NCBI GenBank assembly: GCA_045110335.1
Contig: JBGCGB010000022.1
Span: 1 to 64,000, forward strand
Source: CALBPI01 sp045110335
GTDB lineage: Bacteria; Pseudomonadota; Gammaproteobacteria; Steroidobacterales; Woeseiaceae
Length of the DNA stretch: 64,000 nt
Direction of reading: 5' to 3'
Shown: positions 7,782 through 17,238 of the stretch, piece after piece
Numbering within the stretch: the stretch's first letter is position 1
Layout of the letters: each line of letters starts with the position of its first letter
Program-made: the position numbers and the translations under genes
Notes under the pieces: model-generated
The model's input: only the letters and a program-made list of their open reading frames with translations
What the model was told of the DNA's origin: nothing
Databases searched by the model: none

Positions 7782-9005
7782 CCAATTCGGTGGCAGCGTC
7801 GGGTGTATCCCCGACAAGTCATCACTAACCGGCGCCGGCGCAACTAACGACGGTACGTCTTCACCCATGACGAAGTCGCGCAGCTGGTCTTTCACAGCCA
7901 TCGCATCACGATAGCCCTGATCAATCAGGGCACGTGTGAAACCGGACTCAAAGAGTAAGAAACTTAGCAATCGCCCTTCACCGCCAACTCCACTAAGCAA
8001 CAGTCGAACGGATCGTGGCATCTCGCGCATGTGGGCTAACGCAATCTCACGCAAATCAACACTGGGCAGCACCACCATGGTATCAATGCGACGCATTTCA
8101 GATGCCAATCCACTGCGTGTTTCCTGTGGCATAGACTCCATGATCCGGTTGATACGTGCCAACCGCTCAAGATCGGAATAAAGTCCGTCCAAGAACAACG
8201 TATCGAGGACATAACCGGCAATCTGACCAAAGCCGGGAAAGGATTGTTCCGGTGCATTGACCTCTGTGCGATCCGCAAGCTCGTCCCGTACGCCGATCAC
8301 AAGAATGCGATTCGCACCCAAATGCACGGCGGGAGACAGCGGCGTTGCTTGTCGCATCGCGCCGTCACCGAAGTATTCTCCACCTAACATGACTGGTGGA
8401 AAAATCATCGGCACGGCAATGCTGGCCATCAAGTGGTCCAAATGGAGTTTTGTTTGGCGACCAACACGGCGGGTGCGCTCCCAGCCTTCGCTGGAATCGA
8501 CGCCTTGAAAAAAAGTCACCGATCGCGCGGAACGATAACCGGCCGCGGTAACGGCGACTGCATCCAGAAATCCATTATCGATCGCTGCTTGTATTCTTGG
8601 AAATCGGACGTTTCGCGACAACAGAGCGCGTAACGGGCTGTTGTCCAACAAGGACTTGGGATTATCGACGCCCAGTCCGCCGAACACGATCGCGGCCAGC
8701 CAATGCATACTGCTTTTCAGCATCGTCCAGGAATCAGAGCGATACACGGATGCCGTGTGAAAACCGGCCCAGACACGCTCCAACTCCGCGACGGCAAAAT
8801 GAAAACGGTGGGCCTTACTCGCCAAGACGACCGAGTTGATCGCACCGGCCGAAGTGCCGCTAATAATCCGGAACGGATTACGTGATCTGGGCGGCATGAG
8901 CTCGGAAATAGCTTTGAGCACGCCCACCTGAAAAGCACCACGCGCACCGCCGCCGGGAAGCACCAACGCAAGCTTAGTCATTTCTTTTTCGAGCGAGTCA
9001 GACAT
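7773..9005 (-). CDS. Patatin-like phospholipase family protein
   Basis: This predicted cytoplasmic or membrane-associated lipid acyl hydrolase has a patatin fold. The oxyanion-hole motif GGGARG is at residues 18-23, the nucleophile Ser52 is in GTSAG, and the dyad aspartate Asp214 is in GDGA, so the catalytic dyad is complete. The substrate cannot be named. The start at 9005 has a good GAGG site, and an internal ATG at residue 9 is the alternative. No signal peptide is seen. It is the last gene of a minus-strand run (pgk-pyk-moxR-VWA-patatin), 24 bases after the VWA gene, which suggests co-transcription. Confidence 0.92.
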   Translation of the reverse strand: MSDSLEKEMTKLALVLPGGGARGAFQVGVLKAISELMPPRSRNPFRIISGTSAGAINSVVLASKAHRFHFAVAELERVWAGFHTASVYRSDSWTMLKSSMHWLAAIVFGGLGVDNPKSLLDNSPLRALLSRNVRFPRIQAAIDNGFLDAVAVTAAGYRSARSVTFFQGVDSSEGWERTRRVGRQTKLHLDHLMASIAVPMIFPPVMLGGEYFGDGAMRQATPLSPAVHLGANRILVIGVRDELADRTEVNAPEQSFPGFGQIAGYVLDTLFLDGLYSDLERLARINRIMESMPQETRSGLASEMRRIDTMVVLPSVDLREIALAHMREMPRSVRLLLSGVGGEGRLLSFLLFESGFTRALIDQGYRDAMAVKDQLRDFVMGEDVPSLVAPAPVSDDLSGIHPTLPPNWSQ

Positions 9006-9029
9006 CCATTAGCCTCACACCCAAAACAA

Positions 9030-10208
9030 TTACTGAAGTCGTCGAATGCCCTGATCCAGACCACTCACGGTCAACGGGAACATTCTGTCCTCCATTAACT
9101 CGCGGGTAATCTTGACCGACGGTGTATGCGGCCAACGTTGTTCCGGTTCAGGGTTTAGCCAAATAGCCTTCGGATACGCATTGAGCAATCGGCCGATGCA
9201 CGCCGCACCAGGCTCTTCGTTCCAGTGCTCGACACTGCCGCCCGCATAAACAATTTCGTAAGGACTCATCGTCGCATCACCGACAAAAATGAGCTTATAG
9301 TCGGGTCCGTACTTGTTCATGATTTCGCTCAGCGCGATCCGTTCCGAATGACGCCGGCGATTGTCCTTCCAAAGACTCTCGTAAACGAAATTGTGGAAGT
9401 AAAAATATTCGAGATGCTTGAACTCACTGCTCGCCGCCGAGAACATCTCTTCACAAACCCGAACGTGGTCGTCCATCGAGCCGCCGATATCGAGACAAAG
9501 CAACACTTTGATCGCATTATGCCGTTCAGGCACCATCTTGATATCTAGATAACCCGCATTTCTCGCCGTCGAACGAATCGTGTCTGGCAAATCCAGTTGA
9601 TCCGCAGCACCCTCGCGAGCAAACCGGCGAAGCTTGCGGAGGGCCAGCTTGATGTTACGTGTCCCGAGCTCAACACTATCATCGAGGTTTCGGTATTCGC
9701 GTCGATCCCAGACCTTTACGCCGCGGCGATTACCGCCACCCTGCTGCTCACCAATGCGAACGCCTTCCGGGTTGAACCCACCGACCCCGAACGGAGACGT
9801 GCCACCCGTACCGATCCATTTGTTACCACCTTCGTGGCGTTCTTCCTGCTCACGAAGACGTTCCTGCAAGGCCTCCATAAGCTCATCAAATCCACCAAGC
9901 GATTCGATTTTCTCTCGCTCCTCATCGGTGAGACTTAAGCCTGCAACATGTTGCAGCCAATCTTCCGGCACATGTGCCGTCAACTCAGAAAAGGCTTGCT
10001 CGATGCCCTTGAAATGAGCAGCGAAAACTTTGTCGAAACGGTCAAATTGGGTTTCATCTTTGACCATGCATGAGCGTGCGAGAAAATAGAATTGCTCAAC
10101 ACTGACGCCAGCTAGGCCTTTTTCCATTGCGGCAAGCAAGGTCAGCAATTCGGTAACCGACGTCTTGACACCGGCTTCCCGGAGCATGTAGAAAAAACGA
10201 ATCAGCAT
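9030..10208 (-). CDS. VWA domain protein, CoxE-like
   Basis: This cytoplasmic protein of 392 residues has an N-terminal helical region, a charged middle segment (about 115-180) with Gly-rich stretches, and a C-terminal von Willebrand factor A domain. The metal site reads LDIGGSMDD with Asp240 and Ser244; the first serine of the canonical DxSxS is a glycine, which I recall as usual in this CoxE-type family. Such proteins pair with MoxR AAA+ ATPases to remodel or load metal enzymes. Here the MoxR gene is immediately upstream with a 21-base gap, so the two very likely form a complex. The client is unknown. Confidence 0.88.
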   Translation of the reverse strand: MLIRFFYMLREAGVKTSVTELLTLLAAMEKGLAGVSVEQFYFLARSCMVKDETQFDRFDKVFAAHFKGIEQAFSELTAHVPEDWLQHVAGLSLTDEEREKIESLGGFDELMEALQERLREQEERHEGGNKWIGTGGTSPFGVGGFNPEGVRIGEQQGGGNRRGVKVWDRREYRNLDDSVELGTRNIKLALRKLRRFAREGAADQLDLPDTIRSTARNAGYLDIKMVPERHNAIKVLLCLDIGGSMDDHVRVCEEMFSAASSEFKHLEYFYFHNFVYESLWKDNRRRHSERIALSEIMNKYGPDYKLIFVGDATMSPYEIVYAGGSVEHWNEEPGAACIGRLLNAYPKAIWLNPEPEQRWPHTPSVKITRELMEDRMFPLTVSGLDQGIRRLQ

Positions 10209-10229
10209 GAGACTAAACCGAAGGCCCTT

Positions 10230-11081
10230 CTAACGTTTGGCACGGTTCATGAAGACCAACTGTTCGAACAAATGCACATCCTGCTCATTCTTCAACAGAG
10301 CACCGTAAAGCGGCGGAATGGCTTTTCCATTGTCTTCAGCTCGTAATGCTTCTGGAGGAATATCTTCAGCCAGAAGCAATTTGATCCAATCCAGCAACTC
10401 GGAAGTTGATGGCTTTTTCTTTAGCCCGGGCATGTCGCGAACCTTATAGAAACTGTTCAACGCTTCGCGTAGCAGGTTCTTCTTCAAATCCGGAAAATGC
10501 ACATCAACGATCTTCGCCATTGTGTTTTCATCCGGGAACTTGATGTAGTGGAAGAAGCAGCGCCTTAGAAACGCATCTGGTAGTTCCTTTTCATTGTTAC
10601 TGGTAATAATGATGACAGGACGATGAACCGCCTTAATCGTTTTCTGTGTCTCGTAAACAGTGAATTCCATGCGATCGAGCTCACGCAGCAAGTCGTTCGG
10701 AAACTCAATGTCGGCCTTATCGATTTCATCAATCAGTAGGACTGGCGGCTTTTCTGATTCGAATGCCTGCCAAAGACTACCCTTGAGAATGTAATTAGCG
10801 ATATCGTGCACACGCTCGTTACCCAACTGCGAATCGCGCAGACGCGCCACCGCATCGTACTCATAGAGCCCTTGCTGTGCTTTTGTCGTTGATTTGATAT
10901 GCCATTCGTACAGTGGCATGCCCAATGACGCTGCGACTTCCTCCGCAAGCATGGTCTTACCGGTTCCCGGCTCACCCTTCACCAGAATGGGACGCTGCAA
11001 TGTGACACCGGCATTCACCGCCATCATCAAGTCTTCTGTCGCGATGTAATCCTTGGTCCCTTCGAAACGCTTATCGGTCAT
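10230..11081 (-). CDS. MoxR family AAA+ ATPase
   Basis: This 283-residue ATPase has Walker A GEPGTGKT at 36-43, Walker B VLLIDE at 114-119 and sensor 1 in IIITSNNEKELPDA near residue 160, followed by RRCFFHY with the arginine finger. MoxR proteins act as chaperones for assembly of metal-dependent enzymes together with VWA partners. The ATG overlaps the pyk stop in ATGA, so translation is coupled to pyruvate kinase, and the VWA partner follows. Being embedded in a glycolytic operon is notable, but I cannot name the client protein. Confidence 0.93.
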   Translation of the reverse strand: MTDKRFEGTKDYIATEDLMMAVNAGVTLQRPILVKGEPGTGKTMLAEEVAASLGMPLYEWHIKSTTKAQQGLYEYDAVARLRDSQLGNERVHDIANYILKGSLWQAFESEKPPVLLIDEIDKADIEFPNDLLRELDRMEFTVYETQKTIKAVHRPVIIITSNNEKELPDAFLRRCFFHYIKFPDENTMAKIVDVHFPDLKKNLLREALNSFYKVRDMPGLKKKPSTSELLDWIKLLLAEDIPPEALRAEDNGKAIPPLYGALLKNEQDVHLFEQLVFMNRAKR

Positions 11082-12547
11082 TTCTGCTTCCTAGTGTCTG
11101 ATGTCATCATAATATCTGCGTCGGGCACTTCAATGATTTTCAAGGCATTGGTACCGCCGGAAACGCCGCTTAGATCGCCTTTCGTAAAGATCACGCGATC
11201 TCCCGGCGCAACAAAGCCAAGCTCATACAAGCGGCTACAAACCTCATTGTAGACGCGGACAGAGTTTGTGTGGGTGATATCGAAATCCACAGGATACACG
11301 CCGCGATACATGGTAACGCGCCGACGCGTCCGCTCATGGCGTGTAAATGCAAAAATAGGAATGTCCGAACGAATCCGCGACATCCAAAGTGTTGTAGAGC
11401 CGGATTCCGTTAGCGCGATGATCGCCTTAACGTCCAGATGATTCGCGGCATACATGGTTGCCATGGCAATCGTCTCATCCACTTGCTCAAAATTGTCTTG
11501 CTCACGATGCGATGCACGATAGCGATGCGTCTGATACTTTTCAGCCCCTTCGCAAACCTCGGCCATTGCCGCAATGACCTCGGCCGGATAACGACCAACC
11601 GCAGTTTCCGCTGACAGCATGACCGCATCCGTGCCGTCCATGACAGCATTGGCCACATCCGAAACTTCAGCTCTTGTGGGAATGCGATTCTCGATCATCG
11701 ACTCCATCATTTGGGTTGCCGTGATCGCGATCTTGTTGCCATAGCGAGTTTTTCGAATAATCTGTTTCTGCAACCCGGTCAACTCGGCATAACCCATTTC
11801 AACGCCAAGATCGCCACGTGCGACCATGATGACGTCACTCGCCTCGACAATTTGATCGATGTTGTCGATGGCCTCGGTGCGTTCCACTTTCGCAACGATC
11901 TTGCCAAAACCGCCGGCGGCTTCGAACAGCGCCCGGGCCTGTCTGATATCTGCGGCATTGCGAACAAACGACACGGCGAGATAATCAAAGCCGAGGTCGG
12001 CGGCCGTCTGGATGTCTAGCTCATCTTTCTCGGTTAAGGCCGGTGCAGACAACCCGCCACCCTGCAAGTTTATGCCTTTCTTATCCGATAGGGTGCCACC
12101 TTGCGTGACCTCAGTGTGCACGCGCGGCCCGTCAATGCCAGTAACTTTGAGCGCTATCTGACCATCATTCAAGAGCAAGATATCGTCCACACTGACGTCG
12201 TCCGCCAACTCCGGATAAGCAATCGAAACACCCGACTGATCGCCGGCATCATCAGCGACGGTGGGATCCAGGAAGAACGCATCGCCGTTGGTCAAATTCA
12301 CACTGCCGTTTTTGAAACGACTGATGCGAATTTTGGGTCCCTGCAGATCGCCCAATATGGCGATAGATTTGCCAGCCTCTTGCGAGAGCTTACGAACCAT
12401 GTCGCAACGCTCAGCGAGGATATCCCCGACACCGTGCGAGAAGTTAATACGCACAACGTCCAGGCCGTTTGCAATCATACGACGCAAAACCGATTCATCG
12501 TCGGTCGCCGGACCCAAGGTTGCCAGTATCTTCGTTCTTCTGATCAT
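11078..12547 (-). CDS. pyk: Pyruvate kinase
   Basis: Pyruvate kinase makes pyruvate and ATP from phosphoenolpyruvate and ADP. The start is set at the ATG encoding MIRRTKILATLGPAT, the normal N-terminus; an upstream in-frame extension of 17 residues looks spurious. The 489 residues include VRINFSHG near residue 33, the active-site region KVERTEAIDN, the metal and catalytic motif VMVARGDLGVEMG near residue 242, and TATQMMESMI. The C-terminal allosteric domain is present and ends near GDLSGVSGGTNALKI. It lies 73 bases after pgk and overlaps moxR. Confidence 0.97.
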   Translation of the reverse strand: MIRRTKILATLGPATDDESVLRRMIANGLDVVRINFSHGVGDILAERCDMVRKLSQEAGKSIAILGDLQGPKIRISRFKNGSVNLTNGDAFFLDPTVADDAGDQSGVSIAYPELADDVSVDDILLLNDGQIALKVTGIDGPRVHTEVTQGGTLSDKKGINLQGGGLSAPALTEKDELDIQTAADLGFDYLAVSFVRNAADIRQARALFEAAGGFGKIVAKVERTEAIDNIDQIVEASDVIMVARGDLGVEMGYAELTGLQKQIIRKTRYGNKIAITATQMMESMIENRIPTRAEVSDVANAVMDGTDAVMLSAETAVGRYPAEVIAAMAEVCEGAEKYQTHRYRASHREQDNFEQVDETIAMATMYAANHLDVKAIIALTESGSTTLWMSRIRSDIPIFAFTRHERTRRRVTMYRGVYPVDFDITHTNSVRVYNEVCSRLYELGFVAPGDRVIFTKGDLSGVSGGTNALKIIEVPDADIMMTSDTRKQK

Positions 12548-12620
12548 CAATTTATTCTTACAGTTAGGTTGAAGTATGAAAGTTGAACTATCGCACAACT
12601 CCGATGAGCACGCGCTATTG

Positions 12621-13790
12621 CTATTTGTTGGCGGCCGCTTCCAATGCGGCTACTGCTGGTAGCGTCTTGCCTTCGATAAACTCAAGGAACGCACCACCAC
12701 CAGTCGAGATATAGCTCACACCATCGGCGATTCCAAATTTTTCGATAGCCGCCAGCGTATCGCCGCCACCGGCGATGGAGAATGCATCGCTCTCGGCAAT
12801 GGCCGCCGCAATCACAGCTGTACCGCCTGCGAAGGCATTAATCTCAAAAACACCCACAGGCCCGTTCCAAATCACGGTACCCGCTTTGCGGATGAGATCC
12901 GCCAGAACTTGCGCACTGTCCGGACCGATATCAAGGATCATGTCGTCATCTTCAACATCCGCGACAGCACAAGTCCGGGCGATCGCATCGTCGGAAAATT
13001 CTTTAGCGACGACGACATCGGTCGGCACTGGTACCGAAGCGTTATCGCCATCCATCAGGCTGAGGGCTACCGGTTTCAGATCCAACTCCGCCAATGACTT
13101 CCCGACCGGGTAGCCGGCAGCAGCAATGAAGGTGTTTGCGATGCCACCACCAACAACCAACTGATCGACACGTGGCGCCAGAGCCTCTAGCACCGATAAC
13201 TTGGTGGACACTTTCGAACCACCGACGATCGCCAAAATGGGCGTCTTGGGAGTCTCCATCGCTTGCGCCAAAGCTTCCAGCTCTTTCACTAGCAAAGGAC
13301 CTGCAACAGCTAGCGGTGCAAATCGTGCGACACCAGCTGTGCTGGCCTGATCACGATGCGCCGTACCAAAAGCGTCCATCACGAAAACATCTGCTAGCGC
13401 TGCTATTTTCTTGGATAGCGCTTCGTCCGAAGTTTTCTCGCCCTGGTTAAACCGGACGTTTTCGCAGAGAACGACCTCTCCCGGCGCGACTTGAACACCG
13501 TCCAGCCAGTCCTTCTGCAAGCGCACATCAATGCCAAGCAAGCTACCCAGATGCTTCGCAACCGGCGCCAGCGAGAACTGCTCATCGTACTGGCCTTCCG
13601 TCGGCCGACCGAGGTGCGACATGATGATCACGGCAGCACCACGATCAAGCGCCGCTCTGATCGTCGGCAAAGCCGCCTGGATCCGGGTGTCGGATGTGAT
13701 GCGACCGTCAGCAATCGGAACGTTCAAGTCTTCCCGAATTAACACGCGCTTTCCAGTGAGGTTCTGGTCGGTCATTTTGAGTACGTTCAA
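12621..13790 (-). CDS. pgk: Phosphoglycerate kinase
   Basis: PGK transfers phosphate from 1,3-bisphosphoglycerate to ADP. The 389-residue protein opens with VLIREDLNVP (RxDxN substrate loop) near residue 16 and continues with SHLGRPTEG; the nucleotide-binding Gly-rich motif is SIAGGGDTLAA near residue 340, and the C-terminus contains STGGGAFLEF. The chosen start is a TTG at 13790, preceded by GGAG eight bases upstream; the ATG five codons later lacks a visible ribosome-binding site. A rho-independent terminator separates it from gap, so pgk probably has its own promoter or is reached by read-through. Confidence 0.97.
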   Translation of the reverse strand: MNVLKMTDQNLTGKRVLIREDLNVPIADGRITSDTRIQAALPTIRAALDRGAAVIIMSHLGRPTEGQYDEQFSLAPVAKHLGSLLGIDVRLQKDWLDGVQVAPGEVVLCENVRFNQGEKTSDEALSKKIAALADVFVMDAFGTAHRDQASTAGVARFAPLAVAGPLLVKELEALAQAMETPKTPILAIVGGSKVSTKLSVLEALAPRVDQLVVGGGIANTFIAAAGYPVGKSLAELDLKPVALSLMDGDNASVPVPTDVVVAKEFSDDAIARTCAVADVEDDDMILDIGPDSAQVLADLIRKAGTVIWNGPVGVFEINAFAGGTAVIAAAIAESDAFSIAGGGDTLAAIEKFGIADGVSYISTGGGAFLEFIEGKTLPAVAALEAAANK

Positions 13791-13816
13791 GACACTATCT
13801 CCGAAAAAGGCAGCAT

Positions 13817-13853
13817 AAAAAAACGGCGGGCAAGGTACACCCCTACCCGCCGT
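13817..13853 (-). terminator. Rho-independent terminator after gap (minus strand)
   Basis: On the minus strand ACGGCGGG (13853-13846) pairs with CCCGCCGT (13830-13823), followed by a run of seven T residues. It sits 19 bases after the gap stop and ahead of pgk, dividing the glycolytic cluster into tkt-gap and pgk-pyk-moxR-VWA-patatin. Confidence 0.9.
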
Positions 13854-13872
13854 CCATCGATACGGAAACCGA

Positions 13873-14889
13873 TTAACCGGCGGCTTTAATCAACGCCTGT
13901 GCGGTATCCAGCATACGGTTCGAGAAACCCCACTCATTATCGTACCAAGAGCAGACCTTAACCAAGGTGCCCTGCATGACTTTTGTCAGCGTCGCATCGT
14001 AGCTGGATGAGGCCGGATCATGATTGAAATCGACAGAAACCAATGGGCCATCACTGTATTGCAAGATGCCCTTCATCGGACCCTCGCTAGCGGCTTTCAG
14101 GATCTCGTTGATTTCATCAACACTGGTTTCGCGACTGGCGACGAAACTTAAATCAACCATGGATACGTTGATCGTCGGCACACGGACGGCAAACCCGTCC
14201 AGCTTGCCAGCCAACTCGGGCAAGACCAAACCAACCGCTGCCGCAGCACCGGTCTTGGTAGGAATCATCGACATGGTCGCCGAACGTGCACGCCGCAGAT
14301 CCGAGTGGTACACATCGGTCAATACTTGATCGTTGGTGTAGGCATGAATCGTCGTCATAATGCCATGCTCGATGCCGATGGCATCGTTCAATGGCTTAGC
14401 TAGGGGCGCTAGACAGTTTGTTGTGCACGATGCATTCGAGACGACAACGTCGTCTTTGGTCAATGTGTCATGGTTTACGCCGTAGACAATCGTTGCATCT
14501 ACTTCTTTACCCGATGGCGCAGAAATGACGACTTTTTTGGCACCGGCTTCGATATGCGCCGATGCTTTTTCTTTGGTTCTAAAAATACCGGTACATTCCA
14601 GAACCACGTCAACACCAAGCTCAGCCCAAGGTAACTTTGAGGGATCCCGCTCGGATGTCACGCGAATCTTGTCGCCATTGACCACCATGTGGTTGCCTTC
14701 GACTTCTACCGTGCCGGGGAACTTGCCATGTGCGGTATCGAACCGCGTGAGATAGGCATTGGTTTGCGCATCACCGAGGTCATTGACGCCAACGACCTGA
14801 AGCTCACTGCGACGGTTGCTTTCATAAATGGCTCGCAATACGTTGCGACCAATGCGGCCATAGCCGTTAATACCTACTTTAATCGTCAT
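13873..14889 (-). CDS. gap: Glyceraldehyde-3-phosphate dehydrogenase
   Basis: GAPDH oxidises glyceraldehyde-3-phosphate to 1,3-bisphosphoglycerate. The 338 residues begin with the NAD-binding motif GINGYGRIGR at 7-16, and the catalytic Cys155 is in SNASCTTNC. The start ATG has a good site (GGAG, eight bases upstream). It follows tkt by 61 bases on the same strand, an order common in Proteobacteria. Asn37-Asp in GVNDL suggests NAD preference, since NADP forms usually lack the acidic residue there. Confidence 0.98.
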   Translation of the reverse strand: MTIKVGINGYGRIGRNVLRAIYESNRRSELQVVGVNDLGDAQTNAYLTRFDTAHGKFPGTVEVEGNHMVVNGDKIRVTSERDPSKLPWAELGVDVVLECTGIFRTKEKASAHIEAGAKKVVISAPSGKEVDATIVYGVNHDTLTKDDVVVSNASCTTNCLAPLAKPLNDAIGIEHGIMTTIHAYTNDQVLTDVYHSDLRRARSATMSMIPTKTGAAAAVGLVLPELAGKLDGFAVRVPTINVSMVDLSFVASRETSVDEINEILKAASEGPMKGILQYSDGPLVSVDFNHDPASSSYDATLTKVMQGTLVKVCSWYDNEWGFSNRMLDTAQALIKAAG

Positions 14890-14950
14890 CTCACTTACTC
14901 CAATACTCTCTGAATTCCGAGTTTTAGGTACCCATGCACCTATTTCATCA

Positions 14951-16975
14951 TTATTGACCGATCAACGCAGCAGCGCGCGCGGTGACATTTTCAACGGTAA
15001 AACCGTATTTCTCAAATAATTGCTCAGCTGGCGCCGAGGCGCCAAAACTATCCAGCCCGATCACATCACCACGATCGCCAACAAATTCCCACCAGAAATT
15101 TGTCACACCCGCCTCAACGGCCAATCGGGGCGTTCCGGGCGCACCAAGCACGCGGGCTTGCCATTCGGAATCCTGCAATCGGAAACGCTCGACACAAGGC
15201 ATTGAAACCACACGAACGGCCTGACCGCTTGCACGCAACTTTTCTGCCGCTTGCATAACCAAGCCGACCTCAGAGCCGGTCGCCATCAAAACAATGGCAG
15301 GATTTTCCGCTTCAGACAATACATAACCGCCTCGCGAGATCTCGGCAATCTGAGTCGCTGTGCGCGTCATGAACGGTAAATTCTGGCGGGTAAGCACCAA
15401 GGCACTTGGCGTGCGCTGATGCTCCATGGCAGCGATCCAGGCTGCCAATGTCTCTGTGGTGTCTGCCGGCCTCCAGACATCCAGATTAGGCATAATCCGC
15501 AAGCTGGCGACATGTTCAACCGGCTGGTGGGTCGGACCGTCTTCGCCCAACCCGATGGAGTCGTGGGTGTAGACCAATATGTTCGGACATTCCATCAAGG
15601 CAGCCATGCGCACGGCGTTTCGCGCATAGTCAGAAAACGTGAGAAATGTACCCGAATAGGGACGCAGTCCACCGTGCAGCGCCATGCCATTGCCAATCGC
15701 GGTCATTGCGAATTCCCGCACACCATAATTGACGTAGTTGCCGGCCGGTGTCTCGGCATCCAACACCGTTGAGCCGCTATGGTATGTGCAGTTGGACCCT
15801 GTCAAATCTGCCGATCCACCGATCATCTCGGGTGTCTTGGTCGCCAGCCATTCAAGCGCCTTCAGTGACGCTTTTCGCGTGGCGACCGTTTCGCCAGCTT
15901 CATCAGTTGCCTTAAGCGCTTGTTCGGTCAATGCCCGCCAATCCGCCGGGAGATCCCCCTGCATACGGCGAGTGAGCTCATTCGCGGCTTCGGGATGAGC
16001 TTTGGCATAGCTTGCAAATCGTTGCTGCCAATCCGCTTCGAGCTTCTCACCCCGATCATTGGCTGTCCAACCGGCGCGAATATCATCCGGGATCTCGAAG
16101 GGCGCGTGCGACCAGCCCAGCGCTTTGCGGGTCGCTGCGATCTCATCGTCACCGAGCGGTGCGCCATGCGTCGATGCGGTACCTTGTTTGTTGGGTGAGC
16201 CGAAACCGATCACCGTTTTGCAGCAGATCAAAGTCGGTTTATTGGTTTCAGCACGCGCGCTCGCAATCGCTTTCGACAAGGCATCGGCATCGTGCCCGTC
16301 AACATGATCGATGACCTGCCAACCGTAAGCTTCGAATCGCTTAGCCGTATCGTCTGTAAACCAACCCTTCACATCACCATCAATGGAGATGCCATTGTCA
16401 TCGTAAAGGCAAATGAGCTTGCCAAGCTCTAACGTGCCGGCGAGAGAACAGGCCTCATGCGATATGCCTTCCATCAAACATCCGTCACCAGCAAACACAT
16501 AGGTGAAGTGGTCAATAATGGCATGACCATCCCGGTTGTAGACAGCAGCAAGGTGCTTCTCGGCAAGCGCCATACCAACGGCATTGGTAATACCTTGGCC
16601 GAGCGGCCCTGTCGTGGTTTCGATCCCGATATCAAGATCCCGCTCCGGGTGCCCGGCGGTATGCGCACCTAACTGGCGAAAATCGCGAAGCTGTTGCATC
16701 GGCAACGGATAACCGCTCAGGTGCAAAAGCGAATAAAGCAACATCGACCCATGGCCATTCGACAACACGAAACGATCACGATCCCACCAGCTTGGATTAG
16801 AAGGGTTGTGTTTCAGGAAATCGTTCCACACCACCTCGGCGATATCTGCCATGCCCATCGGCGCACCGGGATGGCCGGAATTCGCGGCCTGAACCGCATC
16901 CATCGACAATGCGCGAATCGCGTTAGCGAGATCACGTCGTGACACATTCTCGGAATTACTAGGCTGCTCAGACAT
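14951..16975 (-). CDS. tkt: Transketolase
   Basis: Transketolase moves two-carbon units in the non-oxidative pentose phosphate pathway using thiamine diphosphate. The protein is 674 residues from the ATG at 16975, which has AGGAAA upstream; an in-frame extension of 21 residues lacks support. It shows the N-terminal ANSGHPGAPMG motif, the ThDP-binding GDGCLMEGISHEA near residue 155, the pyrimidine domain with SIGLGEDGPTHQP near residue 470, and the C-terminal domain. It leads the tkt-gap unit. Together with tal at 37496 it supplies the non-oxidative branch. Confidence 0.97.
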   Translation of the reverse strand: MSEQPSNSENVSRRDLANAIRALSMDAVQAANSGHPGAPMGMADIAEVVWNDFLKHNPSNPSWWDRDRFVLSNGHGSMLLYSLLHLSGYPLPMQQLRDFRQLGAHTAGHPERDLDIGIETTTGPLGQGITNAVGMALAEKHLAAVYNRDGHAIIDHFTYVFAGDGCLMEGISHEACSLAGTLELGKLICLYDDNGISIDGDVKGWFTDDTAKRFEAYGWQVIDHVDGHDADALSKAIASARAETNKPTLICCKTVIGFGSPNKQGTASTHGAPLGDDEIAATRKALGWSHAPFEIPDDIRAGWTANDRGEKLEADWQQRFASYAKAHPEAANELTRRMQGDLPADWRALTEQALKATDEAGETVATRKASLKALEWLATKTPEMIGGSADLTGSNCTYHSGSTVLDAETPAGNYVNYGVREFAMTAIGNGMALHGGLRPYSGTFLTFSDYARNAVRMAALMECPNILVYTHDSIGLGEDGPTHQPVEHVASLRIMPNLDVWRPADTTETLAAWIAAMEHQRTPSALVLTRQNLPFMTRTATQIAEISRGGYVLSEAENPAIVLMATGSEVGLVMQAAEKLRASGQAVRVVSMPCVERFRLQDSEWQARVLGAPGTPRLAVEAGVTNFWWEFVGDRGDVIGLDSFGASAPAEQLFEKYGFTVENVTARAAALIGQ

Positions 16976-17145
16976 CTTGTTTCCTGTTTGTTCGAGCGCC
17001 GCATTGTCGCCTTTTGCCACGGGTCGAGCAAGCTGCACGGATGCTAAGCGCCACAGATAGCCCGCCGTTAAGACCTATCCTTGAATCCCGGTCGTTCGGA
17101 TTGGCGGCAGATCAGCCATTGGTGCTACCATATCGCGCTGATTTG

Positions 17146-17225
17146 GCTACTTAAACAGGCGCTTGAGTAGCAAGATCCCCACACGATATTACTTAATAGC
17201 GTTCGGCGCAGCGGTGTCTGTGCCG
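17146..17225 (+). promoter_or_regulatory. Two-hairpin 5' leader of metK
   Basis: Hairpin 1 is GCTACTTAA (17146-17154) with TTGAGTAGC (17163-17171), nine pairs with one G-U. Hairpin 2 is CGGCGCAG (17204-17211) with CTGTGCCG (17218-17225), eight pairs with one G-U, ending just before the GAGG site at 17227-17230. GGCGC in loop 1 could alternatively pair with GTGCC in hairpin 2. I do not recognise a known SAM or SAH riboswitch, so function is inference. Confidence 0.4.
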
Positions 17226-17238
17226 AGAGGTTGAAAAC

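Noticed and set aside
12548..12598. 17-residue N-terminal extension of pyruvate kinase
   Set aside because: Family proteins start at MIRRTKILATLG; the extension has no conserved features.
17040..17238. Known SAM-I/II/III or SAH riboswitch before metK
   Set aside because: Two stems are present, but I could not match the conserved core of any of those classes by eye.
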